DNA of 7,439 bases from NCBI GenBank assembly GCA_021776755.1, contig JAJFFI010000391.1, positions 1 to 7,439 on the forward strand, given 5' to 3'. The stretch is from Alphaproteobacteria bacterium (lineage in GTDB: Bacteria > Pseudomonadota > Alphaproteobacteria > JAJFFI01). Below the pieces are notes generated by a model. It was not told where the DNA came from, did not search any database, and saw nothing but the letters and a program-made list of their open reading frames with translations. The stretch's first letter is position 1; each line of letters starts with the position of its first letter. Positions 1 to 5,700 of this stretch are shown piece after piece. A program made the translations under genes and the position numbers.

Positions 1-340
1 CGAGGGGGCCGGACCCCGTGAGCTCTTCGCGGTGGCTGGTGACGATGGCGACGACCATCACGATCGTCAGCACGGCGGCCGCAATGGCCGTGAGAAACCC
101 GAGCATGAGCGCCATGCCCGCGAGCAGCTCGATGACGGCGACGAACCAGGCATTGAACTTCGGCGCCGGGAGGCCAGCCTCGCGTACGGTTTCCTCCATC
201 ACCTTGCGGCGCGCGGGGATAAACAGTTTCTCGCAGCCCGAGATCGCGAACATGAACCCTGCCGCCAGACGCGCCAGCAGGGGCCCGATGAATTCGAGCG
301 CGGGGAAACCGGTCAGCGCGGCATTCAGGAGGTCCATCAT
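1..340 (-). CDS. DoxX family membrane protein, partial (C-terminus cut by window edge)
   Basis: The visible 113 residues start MMDLLNAALTGFPALEF and read off the left edge with no stop, so the C-terminus is missing. Hydrophobic segments lie at about residues 13-34, 63-82 and 84-101. The sequence SGCEKLF after the first helix and AVIELLAGMALMLGF in the second resemble DoxX family proteins, which are small four-helix inner-membrane proteins of mostly unclear biochemical role. Two adjacent ATGs (340 and 337) are possible starts; a GGAG at 349-346 lies 5 nt before the first and 8 nt before the second. The gene begins 28 nt after the stop of the dioxygenase gene on the same strand, so the two are probably co-transcribed. 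Family assignment is by recognition of the helix pattern and motifs; the substrate is unknown. Confidence 0.82.
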   Translation of the reverse strand, partial: MMDLLNAALTGFPALEFIGPLLARLAAGFMFAISGCEKLFIPARRKVMEETVREAGLPAPKFNAWFVAVIELLAGMALMLGFLTAIAAAVLTIVMVVAIVTSHREELTGSGPL

Positions 341-368
341 GCCGTCTCCGGTCAGGCGTGGTGGCGGG

Positions 369-1208
369 TCAGGGCCGCGCGACCTTGATGTCGGTGCCCG
401 AATAGACCGCGCCGAGGAGGCGCTGCATCGCAAAGTCATGGGCATCGACGGCGGCCTGGTCGAGATCGGCGCCGGGCGAGGCGACGAGCTGGAAGTGCCC
501 GTACTCGTCGACCCCGCGCACGAGGACCGCGACATCGCCCTCGACCTTTACCTGCCGCACGTGGGTCGGGATGTAGCGGACCGCGAGGCCGATGCGCCGG
601 TTGGGCGTGGTGTTCGGGTGCGAGCCGTGGGCGAGCTTCACATGGTGGATCGAGACCTCACCAGCCTTGAGGGCCACGTCATGGGCCTTTGACTCATCGA
701 CCACATCGAGCTTCATTTCCTGCCCGCGGGTCAGGAGATTGTGGTCGTCGAAGGTGTCGGTGTGTTCGACTTCTTCCCATTTGTGGGAGCCGGCGAGAAA
801 CTTCATCGCGCCCGAGGCGACCGGCGCGTCCGAAAGCGCGATCCAGGCCGTGACCACATCGTGCGGCTCGAGCCCCCAGTAGATCGAGTCTTGGTGCCAG
901 GAGACGAAATCCGGGCTGTCCGCTTCCTTGATGAAAAAATTGGTCATGTAGCAGTTGATGTTCGGGCCGATCAGATCCTCGACCGCATCGAGCACGCGGG
1001 GATGGCGCACGAGTTCATCGGCCCAGGTGAAGAGCAGATGCACCTGGTGGCGCATGTTCGACTGGATCGGCGCGCCGGTCCCGGCCTCGTACGCCTCGAG
1101 CCGCGCCTTGAAATCGAGCGCGTCGTCCTCGGACATGACGCGGACCGGGAACACGAACCCGTCGCGCTCGAATCCGGCGATCTGGTCTTCGGTGAGAATT
1201 TTCGGCAT
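369..1208 (-). CDS. Phytanoyl-CoA dioxygenase (PhyH) family Fe(II)/2-oxoglutarate oxygenase
   Basis: This 279-residue protein is a predicted cytoplasmic non-haem iron oxygenase that would couple 2-oxoglutarate decarboxylation to hydroxylation of an unknown small molecule. The metal site is visible: H105-Q-D107 in SWHQDSIYW supplies the HxD pair, H194 in AHGSHPN is the likely distal His, and R205 in NRRIGL, 11 residues later, fits the Arg that binds the 2-oxoglutarate carboxylate. The Asp in HxD argues for a hydroxylase rather than a halogenase, which has Ala or Gly there. I chose ATG 1208 because a perfect AGGAGG (1222-1217) sits 8 nt upstream; the frame stays open to 1241 (11 more residues) but without such a site. 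Length is normal for the family. It lies downstream of an intrinsic terminator and 28 nt before a DoxX gene, suggesting a separate two-gene unit. The substrate cannot be read from sequence. Confidence 0.9.
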   Translation of the reverse strand: MPKILTEDQIAGFERDGFVFPVRVMSEDDALDFKARLEAYEAGTGAPIQSNMRHQVHLLFTWADELVRHPRVLDAVEDLIGPNINCYMTNFFIKEADSPDFVSWHQDSIYWGLEPHDVVTAWIALSDAPVASGAMKFLAGSHKWEEVEHTDTFDDHNLLTRGQEMKLDVVDESKAHDVALKAGEVSIHHVKLAHGSHPNTTPNRRIGLAVRYIPTHVRQVKVEGDVAVLVRGVDEYGHFQLVASPGADLDQAAVDAHDFAMQRLLGAVYSGTDIKVARP

Positions 1209-1216
1209 CGGCCTGT

Positions 1217-1222
1217 CCTCCT
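1217..1222 (-). promoter_or_regulatory. Ribosome binding site of the PhyH-type gene
   Basis: A perfect AGGAGG on the minus strand is spaced 8 nt from ATG 1208. It decides the start over the upstream in-frame ATG at 1241. It is much stronger than the sites of the neighbouring genes. Confidence 0.85.
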
Positions 1223-1300
1223 GGCGCCAATCATGACGCAAGCGGGATCAGGCAATCAAGACCCCCGCAGGCGGGAGCGATATATGGCTCGGCGCTGCAC

Positions 1301-1339
1301 AAAAGAAATGAGCCGTGGGCGAGGGGCACCCACGGCTCA
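1301..1339 (-). terminator. Intrinsic (Rho-independent) terminator closing the bdhA-patatin unit
   Basis: An 11-bp perfect stem pairs 1339-1329 with 1319-1309 (TGAGCCGTGGG arms), enclosing a 9-nt loop. Read on the minus strand it is followed directly by a T-rich tract (TTTCTTTT, ending near 1301). The other strand has no T-run after the stem, so it acts on minus-strand transcription only. It lies about 155 nt past the stop of the second patatin and 93 nt before the start of the dioxygenase gene, so it should insulate the two units. Confidence 0.82.
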
Positions 1340-1462
1340 GTACAGGGAGGCGTTAACAAGGGTTCGGGATGTGTGCAGGACGGAGTGTCTTGCCCGTCAT
1401 CCTGAGCCTTCATCCTAGGCCGGAATCCTTAAGAAAAAATGAATGCGGAAGCGGAATGAAAT

Positions 1463-1489
1463 CGGCACGGGCGGCACGGGCGGCGCAGG
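1463..1489. repeat. Short 9-bp tandem repeat
   Basis: CGGCACGGG occurs twice back to back (1463-1480), followed by a degraded third copy CGGCGCAGG (1481-1489), just past the stop codon of the second patatin gene. No function is evident. Confidence 0.6.
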
Positions 1490-1492
1490 CCG

Positions 1493-2542
1493 TTACATCG
1501 CAATCTCGCGGATGTCGACGGTGGACTCCTCGCCGATACGGTCGAAGTTTTCATCGAGCCAATTGCCGGCGGTTTCATAGCCGATGTCGTGGAGGCGTTC
1601 GAGGAAGGGCCACTCGGCGTTGAGCTTGGAGGAGCCACCCATGCCGTCCATGCGCTGGTCGGTCTCAATCATGTGCATGCGGACCTGCTTGATGCCGGCG
1701 CGGCGTTTGATCTCGCCTTCCTCGATGCGCTCGGTGATGAAGGCGATGGTGCGGAGTTCACGCAGCAGGGTCGAGGTGAAGCTGATCTCGCTGATCCGCT
1801 CGAGCACGTCGCTCGCGGTCTTTGGCATCTCGTCGATGACGATGGGGCTGGTCTGGACCATCACGATGTCGGCACTGTCGCAACCATAGATCAGCGGATA
1901 GATCGGCGGGTTTCCGACATAGCCGCCGTCCCAGTAGTACTCGCCGTCGATCTCGACCGCCTGGAACAGGAAGGGCAGGCAGCAGGCGGCGCAGATCGCA
2001 TCCAGCGTGATGTTCGGGCAGTCGAACACCTTGATCTTGTTGGTCTTCACGTTGGTCGCGGAGACGAAGAACTTGGCCTGGTCGCACGAGCGCAGCAGCT
2101 CGAAGTCGATCGAGTCCGCGATTGTCTGGCGGAGCGGGTTCATGGTGCGCGGGTTGAAATCGTAGGGCAGCAGGAACCGGGACATGAGGTCGTAGAAGAC
2201 GCCCCGCGAGGTCGGGTCCCAGCGCTCGGTGCGAAAGACGTTCTGCATCGAGAACCACGACCGCCGGCGCGCGTGGCACGCCTCGGAGATGCCCTGCCAG
2301 AACCCGCGAAGCTTCTGCTGGGCGCCGAGCCGTCCGCCTTCGAGCAGGCCGGTGACGAGACACGCCCCGTTGATCGCGCCGGAACTGGTGCTGGAAATGC
2401 CCTCAATCACGAGTCGCTCTTCCTCGAGCAACCGGTCGAGCGCGCCCCAGACGAAGGCGCCGTAGCTGCCCCCGCCCTGCAGCGCGAGGCAGATCGTTTT
2501 GGTGCCGTTATCTTTGGTGCCGTTCTTGCGCCAGTTGAACAT
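1493..2542 (-). CDS. Patatin-like phospholipase family protein (paralogue B, altered nucleophile elbow)
   Basis: This 349-residue patatin-fold serine hydrolase would cleave acyl esters, most likely of phospholipids or another lipid, through a Ser-Asp dyad. Visible motifs are the oxyanion-hole glycines QGGGSYG (G23-G25, G28), the nucleophile elbow around S53 and the dyad Asp in DGG (D205). The elbow reads S51-T-S53-S-G55 instead of GxSxG: the first Gly codon is AGC. Residues 6-15 are two copies of a basic pentapeptide (KNGTK, DNGTK). A Cys-rich stretch (C184, C187, C188) replaces the usual small residues before the LP motif. No signal peptide or membrane helix is apparent, so it is probably cytoplasmic or peripherally membrane-bound. 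Start ATG 2542 lies 43 nt after the upstream patatin stop; its ribosome site is weak, which suggests coupling. It is last in the operon and aligns with the upstream paralogue over nearly its whole length. Confidence 0.92.
   Translation of the reverse strand: MFNWRKNGTKDNGTKTICLALQGGGSYGAFVWGALDRLLEEERLVIEGISSTSSGAINGACLVTGLLEGGRLGAQQKLRGFWQGISEACHARRRSWFSMQNVFRTERWDPTSRGVFYDLMSRFLLPYDFNPRTMNPLRQTIADSIDFELLRSCDQAKFFVSATNVKTNKIKVFDCPNITLDAICAACCLPFLFQAVEIDGEYYWDGGYVGNPPIYPLIYGCDSADIVMVQTSPIVIDEMPKTASDVLERISEISFTSTLLRELRTIAFITERIEEGEIKRRAGIKQVRMHMIETDQRMDGMGGSSKLNAEWPFLERLHDIGYETAGNWLDENFDRIGEESTVDIREIAM
2498..2527 (-). repeat. 15-bp tandem duplication in patatin B N-terminus
   Basis: TTTGGTGCCGTT recurs with a 15-bp period (2498-2512 and 2513-2527 on the plus strand), encoding the NGTK repeat at residues 6-15, immediately before the first strand of the patatin fold. 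Confidence 0.8.
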
Positions 2543-2585
2543 GCGGATACCGCGCGGGAGTGCGGGAACGTTCAGACCAACGACG

Positions 2586-3704
2586 CTAGATGAAGAGGCG
2601 CTCAACGTCCACGGTCGCCCGCTTGCCGAGCCAGGCCGCATCGCCGTCGAGCCACGCGCCGGCCCGCTCGCGGCCGAGATCGCGAAGCCAGACGAGGAAT
2701 TCCCAACCGGCGTTGAGCTTGGACGAATAGGTGAGTCCGGAGAGCACGTCCTCGGCCTCGATCATGTGCAGATAGACCTGCCGCGCGCCGCAGGCGGGAT
2801 CGAGATGCCCCGCGTCGAGGAGACGCGTGATGGTGTCGACATGGCGCATTTCGTGGATCAGCGAGGCGTTGAAGCTGATCTCGTTGATCCGGTTCTGGAT
2901 CTCGCGGGCGCTCTTCGGGGTCTTGACGGTGCGGATCGGATTGATCTGCACGAGGATCATGTCCCGGGCACCCTCGCAGTCGATCAGCGGCAGAATGGAG
3001 GGGTTGCCCATGTAGCCGCCGTCCCAGAACGGGTCGCCGTCGATCTCGACCGCGCGGTAGAGCTGCGGCATGCAGGCGGAGGCCAGCAAGGCATCGATGG
3101 TGAGTTCCCGGGGTTGAAAGATTCGCGCCTTGCCAGTGCGCACATTGGTCGCCGTGACATAGAGATCGACCCGGGTCTGGTTCTGCAGGCAGTCCAAATC
3201 GAGCGTGTCTTCCAGTATGTCGCGGAGCGGATGCAGGTCGCCGGGGTTGAACTGATAGGGCGAGAACACCCGGGTCATGCTTTCGAGGATCTGGTAGGCG
3301 GGAATGTGATCGAGACTGCCGCGCCCGCCCGGCAGATACTGGCCGCCAAGCAGTCCTGCGACGAACGGACCGGCTGGCATGCCGGTCGGCAGCGGCGGCG
3401 GGGACGGCCATTTCGCCGACACCCGGCGCCAGAAGTCCTCGAGCAATTCGCGGGCGGCCTCGGGACCGCCCTTGTCGAGGCCGCAGATCAGCACCGCCCC
3501 GTTCATGGCCCCGGCACTGGTGCCGCTGATGCCCTTGATATCGAGCCGGCCGTCTTCGAGCAGCCGGTCGAGCACTCCCCGGGTGAAGGCGCCGTGGGCG
3601 CCGCCGCCCTGCAACCCGAGCGAGACCGGATGGGCCTTGCCGCTGGATTTTTTTGGCGGGGATTTTTTGGCCGGGGATTTCTTTGCCGGGGATTTCTTTG
3701 CCAT
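2586..3704 (-). CDS. Patatin-like phospholipase family protein (paralogue A) with Lys/Ser/Pro repeat tail
   Basis: This 372-residue patatin-fold hydrolase has a complete active-site set: oxyanion hole QGGGAHG (G33-G35, G38), nucleophile elbow G61-T-S63-A-G65 and dyad Asp D228 in DGG. Residues 3-22 are four tandem basic pentapeptides (KKSPA, KKSPA, KKSPP, KKSSG), a flexible tail of the kind seen on histone H1-like and some PHB-granule proteins, so it may bind DNA, acidic lipid or a granule surface (inference). A proline-rich insert (about residues 100-112, PSPPPLPTGMP) falls in the variable lid region that differs from paralogue B. ATG 3704 is chosen because it begins 8 nt after the bdhA stop and matches the family start; the frame stays open much further, but that part is an off-frame reading of bdhA. 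The very short gap implies translational coupling to bdhA. The family commonly acts on phospholipids; the actual substrate is unknown. Confidence 0.93.
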   Translation of the reverse strand: MAKKSPAKKSPAKKSPPKKSSGKAHPVSLGLQGGGAHGAFTRGVLDRLLEDGRLDIKGISGTSAGAMNGAVLICGLDKGGPEAARELLEDFWRRVSAKWPSPPPLPTGMPAGPFVAGLLGGQYLPGGRGSLDHIPAYQILESMTRVFSPYQFNPGDLHPLRDILEDTLDLDCLQNQTRVDLYVTATNVRTGKARIFQPRELTIDALLASACMPQLYRAVEIDGDPFWDGGYMGNPSILPLIDCEGARDMILVQINPIRTVKTPKSAREIQNRINEISFNASLIHEMRHVDTITRLLDAGHLDPACGARQVYLHMIEAEDVLSGLTYSSKLNAGWEFLVWLRDLGRERAGAWLDGDAAWLGKRATVDVERLFI

Positions 3705-3705
3705 G
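3646..3705 (-). repeat. Four 15-bp tandem repeats encoding the KKSPA tail
   Basis: Four consecutive 15-bp units (3646-3660, 3661-3675, 3676-3690 and 3691-3705 on the plus strand) share the core GATTT..TTTGCCGGG. They encode the KKSPA-type repeats of patatin A; the last unit overlaps the start codon. The near-identity at the DNA level suggests recent slippage expansion. Confidence 0.88.
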
Positions 3706-3712
3706 CGGGGCG

Positions 3713-4504
3713 CTACTGCGCGGTCCAGCCGCCGTCCATCGGCAGCGAGGTGCCGGTGATCTGGCGGGCCGCGTCCGAGCACAGGAAGACGGCGTAGGCG
3801 GCAAGCTCCTCGACCTGCACGAACTCGCCCGAGGGCTGCTTTTCGAGCACGAGGTCGGTGCCGCCTTCCTCGAAGCTGCCGCCGATCTTGTCGGCGCGGG
3901 CCTGGATCTGCGGCTTGATGAGCTCGGTCATCGTCCAGCCCGGGCAGATCGCGTTGCAGGTGATGTCCTCGCGTGCGGTCTCGAGCGCGATTACCTTGGT
4001 GAGCCCGACAATGCCGTGCTTCGACGCAACGTAGGCCGACTTCTCGACCGACGCCACGAGGCCGTGCGCGGACGCCGTGTTGATGATGCGCCCCCAGCCG
4101 GCTTTCCGCATGTGCGGGATCGCATGCTGGATGGTGTGGAACGCCGAGGACAGGTTGACCGCAATGATCTGGTCCCACTTCTCGCGCGGGAAGTCCTCGA
4201 CCGGCGCGGTATGCTGGACCCCCGCGTTGTTCACGAGGATATGCAGGCCGCCGAGCGACTCGGCCGTGTCCTTCACCAGCGCTTCCGTCTCGAGCGGCTT
4301 GGTAAGATCGGCGCCGTTGTAGCCGGCCTTGACGCCGAACTCGCTCTCGATGGACTTGCGGTCCTTGTCGATCTCGGCCGCGTCGCCAAAGCCGTTGAGC
4401 ATGACATTGGCACCTTCGGCCGCAAACGCCCGGGCGTAGGCAAGCCCGATGCCGCTGGTCGAGCCGGTGACGAGGGCAGTTTTTCCTTTGAGCATGGAAC
4501 CCAT
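3713..4504 (-). CDS. bdhA: D-3-hydroxybutyrate dehydrogenase (SDR family)
   Basis: The 263-residue enzyme reversibly oxidises D-3-hydroxybutyrate to acetoacetate with NAD+ (EC 1.1.1.30), the cytoplasmic step after PHB depolymerisation. The Rossmann glycine motif is TGSTSGIG (13-20) and NNAG is at 92-95. The catalytic tetrad is N117, S145, Y158 and K162. Residues that in characterised bacterial enzymes hold the substrate carboxylate are present at matching spacing: Q97, H147, K155 and Q199. The C-terminal part LVLEKQPSGEFVQVEELA is typical of this subfamily and separates it from general SDR reductases; PMDGGWTAQ ends the protein. Start ATG 4504 follows a GGAG 10 nt upstream; a second in-frame ATG at 4495 is possible. 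It heads a cluster with two patatin genes (8 and 43 nt gaps). A candidate promoter and 16-bp inverted repeat lie just upstream, so it may be regulated separately from the LysR gene behind it. Confidence 0.96.
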   Translation of the reverse strand: MGSMLKGKTALVTGSTSGIGLAYARAFAAEGANVMLNGFGDAAEIDKDRKSIESEFGVKAGYNGADLTKPLETEALVKDTAESLGGLHILVNNAGVQHTAPVEDFPREKWDQIIAVNLSSAFHTIQHAIPHMRKAGWGRIINTASAHGLVASVEKSAYVASKHGIVGLTKVIALETAREDITCNAICPGWTMTELIKPQIQARADKIGGSFEEGGTDLVLEKQPSGEFVQVEELAAYAVFLCSDAARQITGTSLPMDGGWTAQ

Positions 4505-4541
4505 TGCAGGACGTCTCCGTTATTCGGGGATTCGCGATGCC

Positions 4542-4557
4542 TTTCGCACCTGCGAAA
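4542..4557. promoter_or_regulatory. 16-bp inverted repeat, candidate operator of the bdhA unit
   Basis: TTTCGCA and its exact complement TGCGAAA flank a 2-bp centre (TTTCGCACCTGCGAAA), 38-53 nt upstream of the bdhA start. It would fall at about +1 to +16 of a transcript from the candidate promoter at 4595-4565, a position typical of repressor sites. The regulator is not identified. Confidence 0.5.
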
Positions 4558-4564
4558 TGTCCCC

Positions 4565-4595
4565 ATTACATACTGCCGGAGCGGACGGGCGACAA
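4565..4595 (-). promoter_or_regulatory. Candidate sigma70-type promoter for bdhA-patatin unit
   Basis: On the minus strand, TTGTCG (4595-4590) and TGTAAT (4570-4565) are separated by 19 bp; an alternative -10, TATGTA, gives 17 bp. They match the consensus at 4 of 6 and 5 of 6 positions. They lie in the 113-nt gap between the LysR stop and bdhA. Read-through from the LysR gene is also possible because I see no convincing terminator in the gap. Confidence 0.35.
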
Positions 4596-4617
4596 CCGGC
4601 CAGGCCGGCGCCGCCTA

Positions 4618-5541
4618 TCACGGTTGCGTGTCCGCCAGGCCTCCCTCGAGCAGCGGCCGGAGGCCGCGGATCGCCTGCCCGATGTGATCGAGAAACGCAC
4701 GGATGCGGGCGGCGCCGCGGAGGTCGGCGTGGGTCAGGAGCCAGAGACCGGTTTTCGCGGTCGGCTCGGTGCCGCCGAGGCGGACCAGACGGCCCGCAGC
4801 CTCCATGTGCGCGGCGGCAAAGCAGGGCAGCAGCGCCGCGCCGAGGCCAGCCGTGGCGGCGGCGATCTGGGCGGGGATGGTGTTGCAGCGGAGCGCGAGG
4901 TTGCCGGGTGCGACGTTGGCCGCAACCCATTCGGCCGCGGCCAAATGCGAGAGCTCATCGCCGAAGCCGATGAAGGGGCGCGCGTCTTCGGGGAGGTCCG
5001 CGATTTCGGGGGCTGCGTAGCGCGCGAACGCGATGTCGGAGACGCGCCGCCCCACGGCGTCGCCCTCGGGCATCCGGGTCGGGCGGAGTGCGACATCGGC
5101 TTCGCGCCGGGCCAGGCTGAAGAACGCATTGGAGACGACGACCTCGATCTCGATCGCCGGATAGCGCGCCCGGAACGGAACCAGCATCGGCATCAGCAGA
5201 TATTCGGCGACCGTGTCGGCGGCGGTGACCCGGACGACGCCCGAAAGCGACACCTCGCTGCCGGTGACGTGGCGGTCGAGGGCGGCGGCGGCCTCGGCCA
5301 TCTGCCGCGCCCTGGCGGCCGCCTCTTCGCCCGCGGGTGTGGGCGCGTAGCCTTCGGGACGGCGCTCGAACAGGCGGACGCCCAGGGCGTCTTCCAGCCG
5401 GTTGAGCCGGCGCCAGGCCGTCGAATGGTTGACCCCGAGCCGGTCGGCGGCGGCGGCCAGCGACCCCGCCTCGGCAATCGCCAGCACATAGCGGAGATCG
5501 TCCCAGTCTTCGACAGCGGTAACGGTAGGGGGGCGAGACAT
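4618..5541 (-). CDS. LysR family transcriptional regulator
   Basis: This 307-residue protein has the LysR layout: an N-terminal winged helix-turn-helix (about residues 14-71, DLRYVLAIAEAGSLAAAADRLG then STAWRRLNRLEDALGVRLFER), a linker helix to about 93, and a substrate-binding-like effector domain from about 100 to the end (SGVVRVTAAD onward). It likely responds to a small-molecule inducer. Two Cys (C219, C240) lie in the effector domain, but nothing shows they are redox sensors. The gene is divergent from the doxX-GST pair, the classical arrangement in which the regulator controls its neighbour and itself. ATG 5541 is preferred; an in-frame GTG at 5562 would add seven residues and lies 8 nt from the palindrome. 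Neither start has a good Shine-Dalgarno, so the start is uncertain. The inducer is unknown. Confidence 0.92.
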   Translation of the reverse strand: MSRPPTVTAVEDWDDLRYVLAIAEAGSLAAAADRLGVNHSTAWRRLNRLEDALGVRLFERRPEGYAPTPAGEEAAARARQMAEAAAALDRHVTGSEVSLSGVVRVTAADTVAEYLLMPMLVPFRARYPAIEIEVVVSNAFFSLARREADVALRPTRMPEGDAVGRRVSDIAFARYAAPEIADLPEDARPFIGFGDELSHLAAAEWVAANVAPGNLALRCNTIPAQIAAATAGLGAALLPCFAAAHMEAAGRLVRLGGTEPTAKTGLWLLTHADLRGAARIRAFLDHIGQAIRGLRPLLEGGLADTQP

Positions 5542-5569
5542 GCCGGAAGTATGATGTTTCACGCTGATA

Positions 5570-5585
5570 TTTGCAATATTGCAAA
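5570..5585. promoter_or_regulatory. Perfect 16-bp palindrome, candidate LysR operator
   Basis: TTTGCAATATTGCAAA is its own reverse complement over all 16 bases. It contains a T-N11-A span, as in LysR-type boxes, and lies 29 nt upstream of the LysR ATG and 122 nt upstream of doxX. TTTGCAA half-sites also resemble those of acyl-CoA regulators of the ScfR/RamB type, so the LysR assignment is not certain. Confidence 0.55.
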
Positions 5586-5607
5586 ATATAATTGCCTAAT
5601 TTCCGAA

Positions 5608-5636
5608 TTGACTTGTTTTTTTGCGAATCCAGTTAT
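5608..5636 (+). promoter_or_regulatory. Candidate doxX-GST promoter
   Basis: TTGACT (5608-5613, 5 of 6 to the -35 consensus) is followed after 17 bp by AGTTAT (5631-5636, only 3 of 6 to the -10 consensus). A weak -10 with a good -35 would suit an activator-dependent promoter, with the palindrome 22 bp upstream of the -35. Predicted leader is about 65 nt. Confidence 0.38.
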
Positions 5637-5695
5637 CCCGCACACCGAAACGCTGGCTGTAGATAAACGAGGCTGCACCTTAACCGTCTGAAAAA

Positions 5696-5700
5696 AAGGA
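5696..5700 (+). promoter_or_regulatory. Ribosome binding site of doxX
   Basis: AAGGA lies within an A-rich run, 7 nt before ATG 5708, supporting that start. Confidence 0.8.

Larger units (their letters stand above)
1209..1492. other. Intergenic region between patatin and PhyH-type genes
   Basis: This 284-bp gap is the longest gene-free stretch in the window. It holds the intrinsic terminator at 1339-1301 and a short GC-rich 9-bp tandem repeat at 1463-1489. The promoter of the dioxygenase gene is presumably between 1300 and 1223; an AT-rich CATATATC on the minus strand (about 1286-1279) is the only -10-like stretch, with no convincing -35 at standard spacing. No credible ORF was seen in it. 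Confidence 0.55.

Noticed and set aside
1395..1425. CATCCTGAGCC/CATCCTAGG motif as a member of a dispersed intergenic repeat family
   Set aside because: It resembles short intergenic repeats of some alphaproteobacteria but occurs once here and forms no clear inverted structure.
1425..1445. T-run on the minus strand (TTTTTTC) after patatin B as a second terminator
   Set aside because: No GC-rich stem of useful length precedes it; the hairpin at 1339-1301 is far stronger.
1589..3797. Long plus-strand open frames (334 residues at 1589-2593 and 432 residues at 2499-3797) opposite the patatin genes
   Set aside because: They mirror GC-rich codons of well-recognised minus-strand genes. Their translations are rich in Arg, Ala, Asp and Gly without any domain pattern, and they run across gene boundaries on the other strand.
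3705..4178. N-terminal extension of patatin A to 530 residues
   Set aside because: The extra 158 residues are bdhA read in another frame; the patatin product starts naturally at ATG 3704.
4591..4610. CCGGCCAGGCCGG hairpin after the LysR gene as a terminator
   Set aside because: Allowing a real loop leaves only about 4 bp of stem and there is no following T-run on the minus strand.
4504..5691. 395-residue plus-strand frame opposite the LysR gene
   Set aside because: It is the antisense of a clear LysR regulator; its end simply runs through the AT-rich promoter region to a chance stop.
5551..5691. Possible 46-residue leader peptide (MMFHADICN...) upstream of doxX
   Set aside because: The frame is open through the intergenic region but its composition matches promoter DNA, it contains the palindrome and promoter candidate, and a usable ribosome site is lacking (GGAAG is too close to the ATG).
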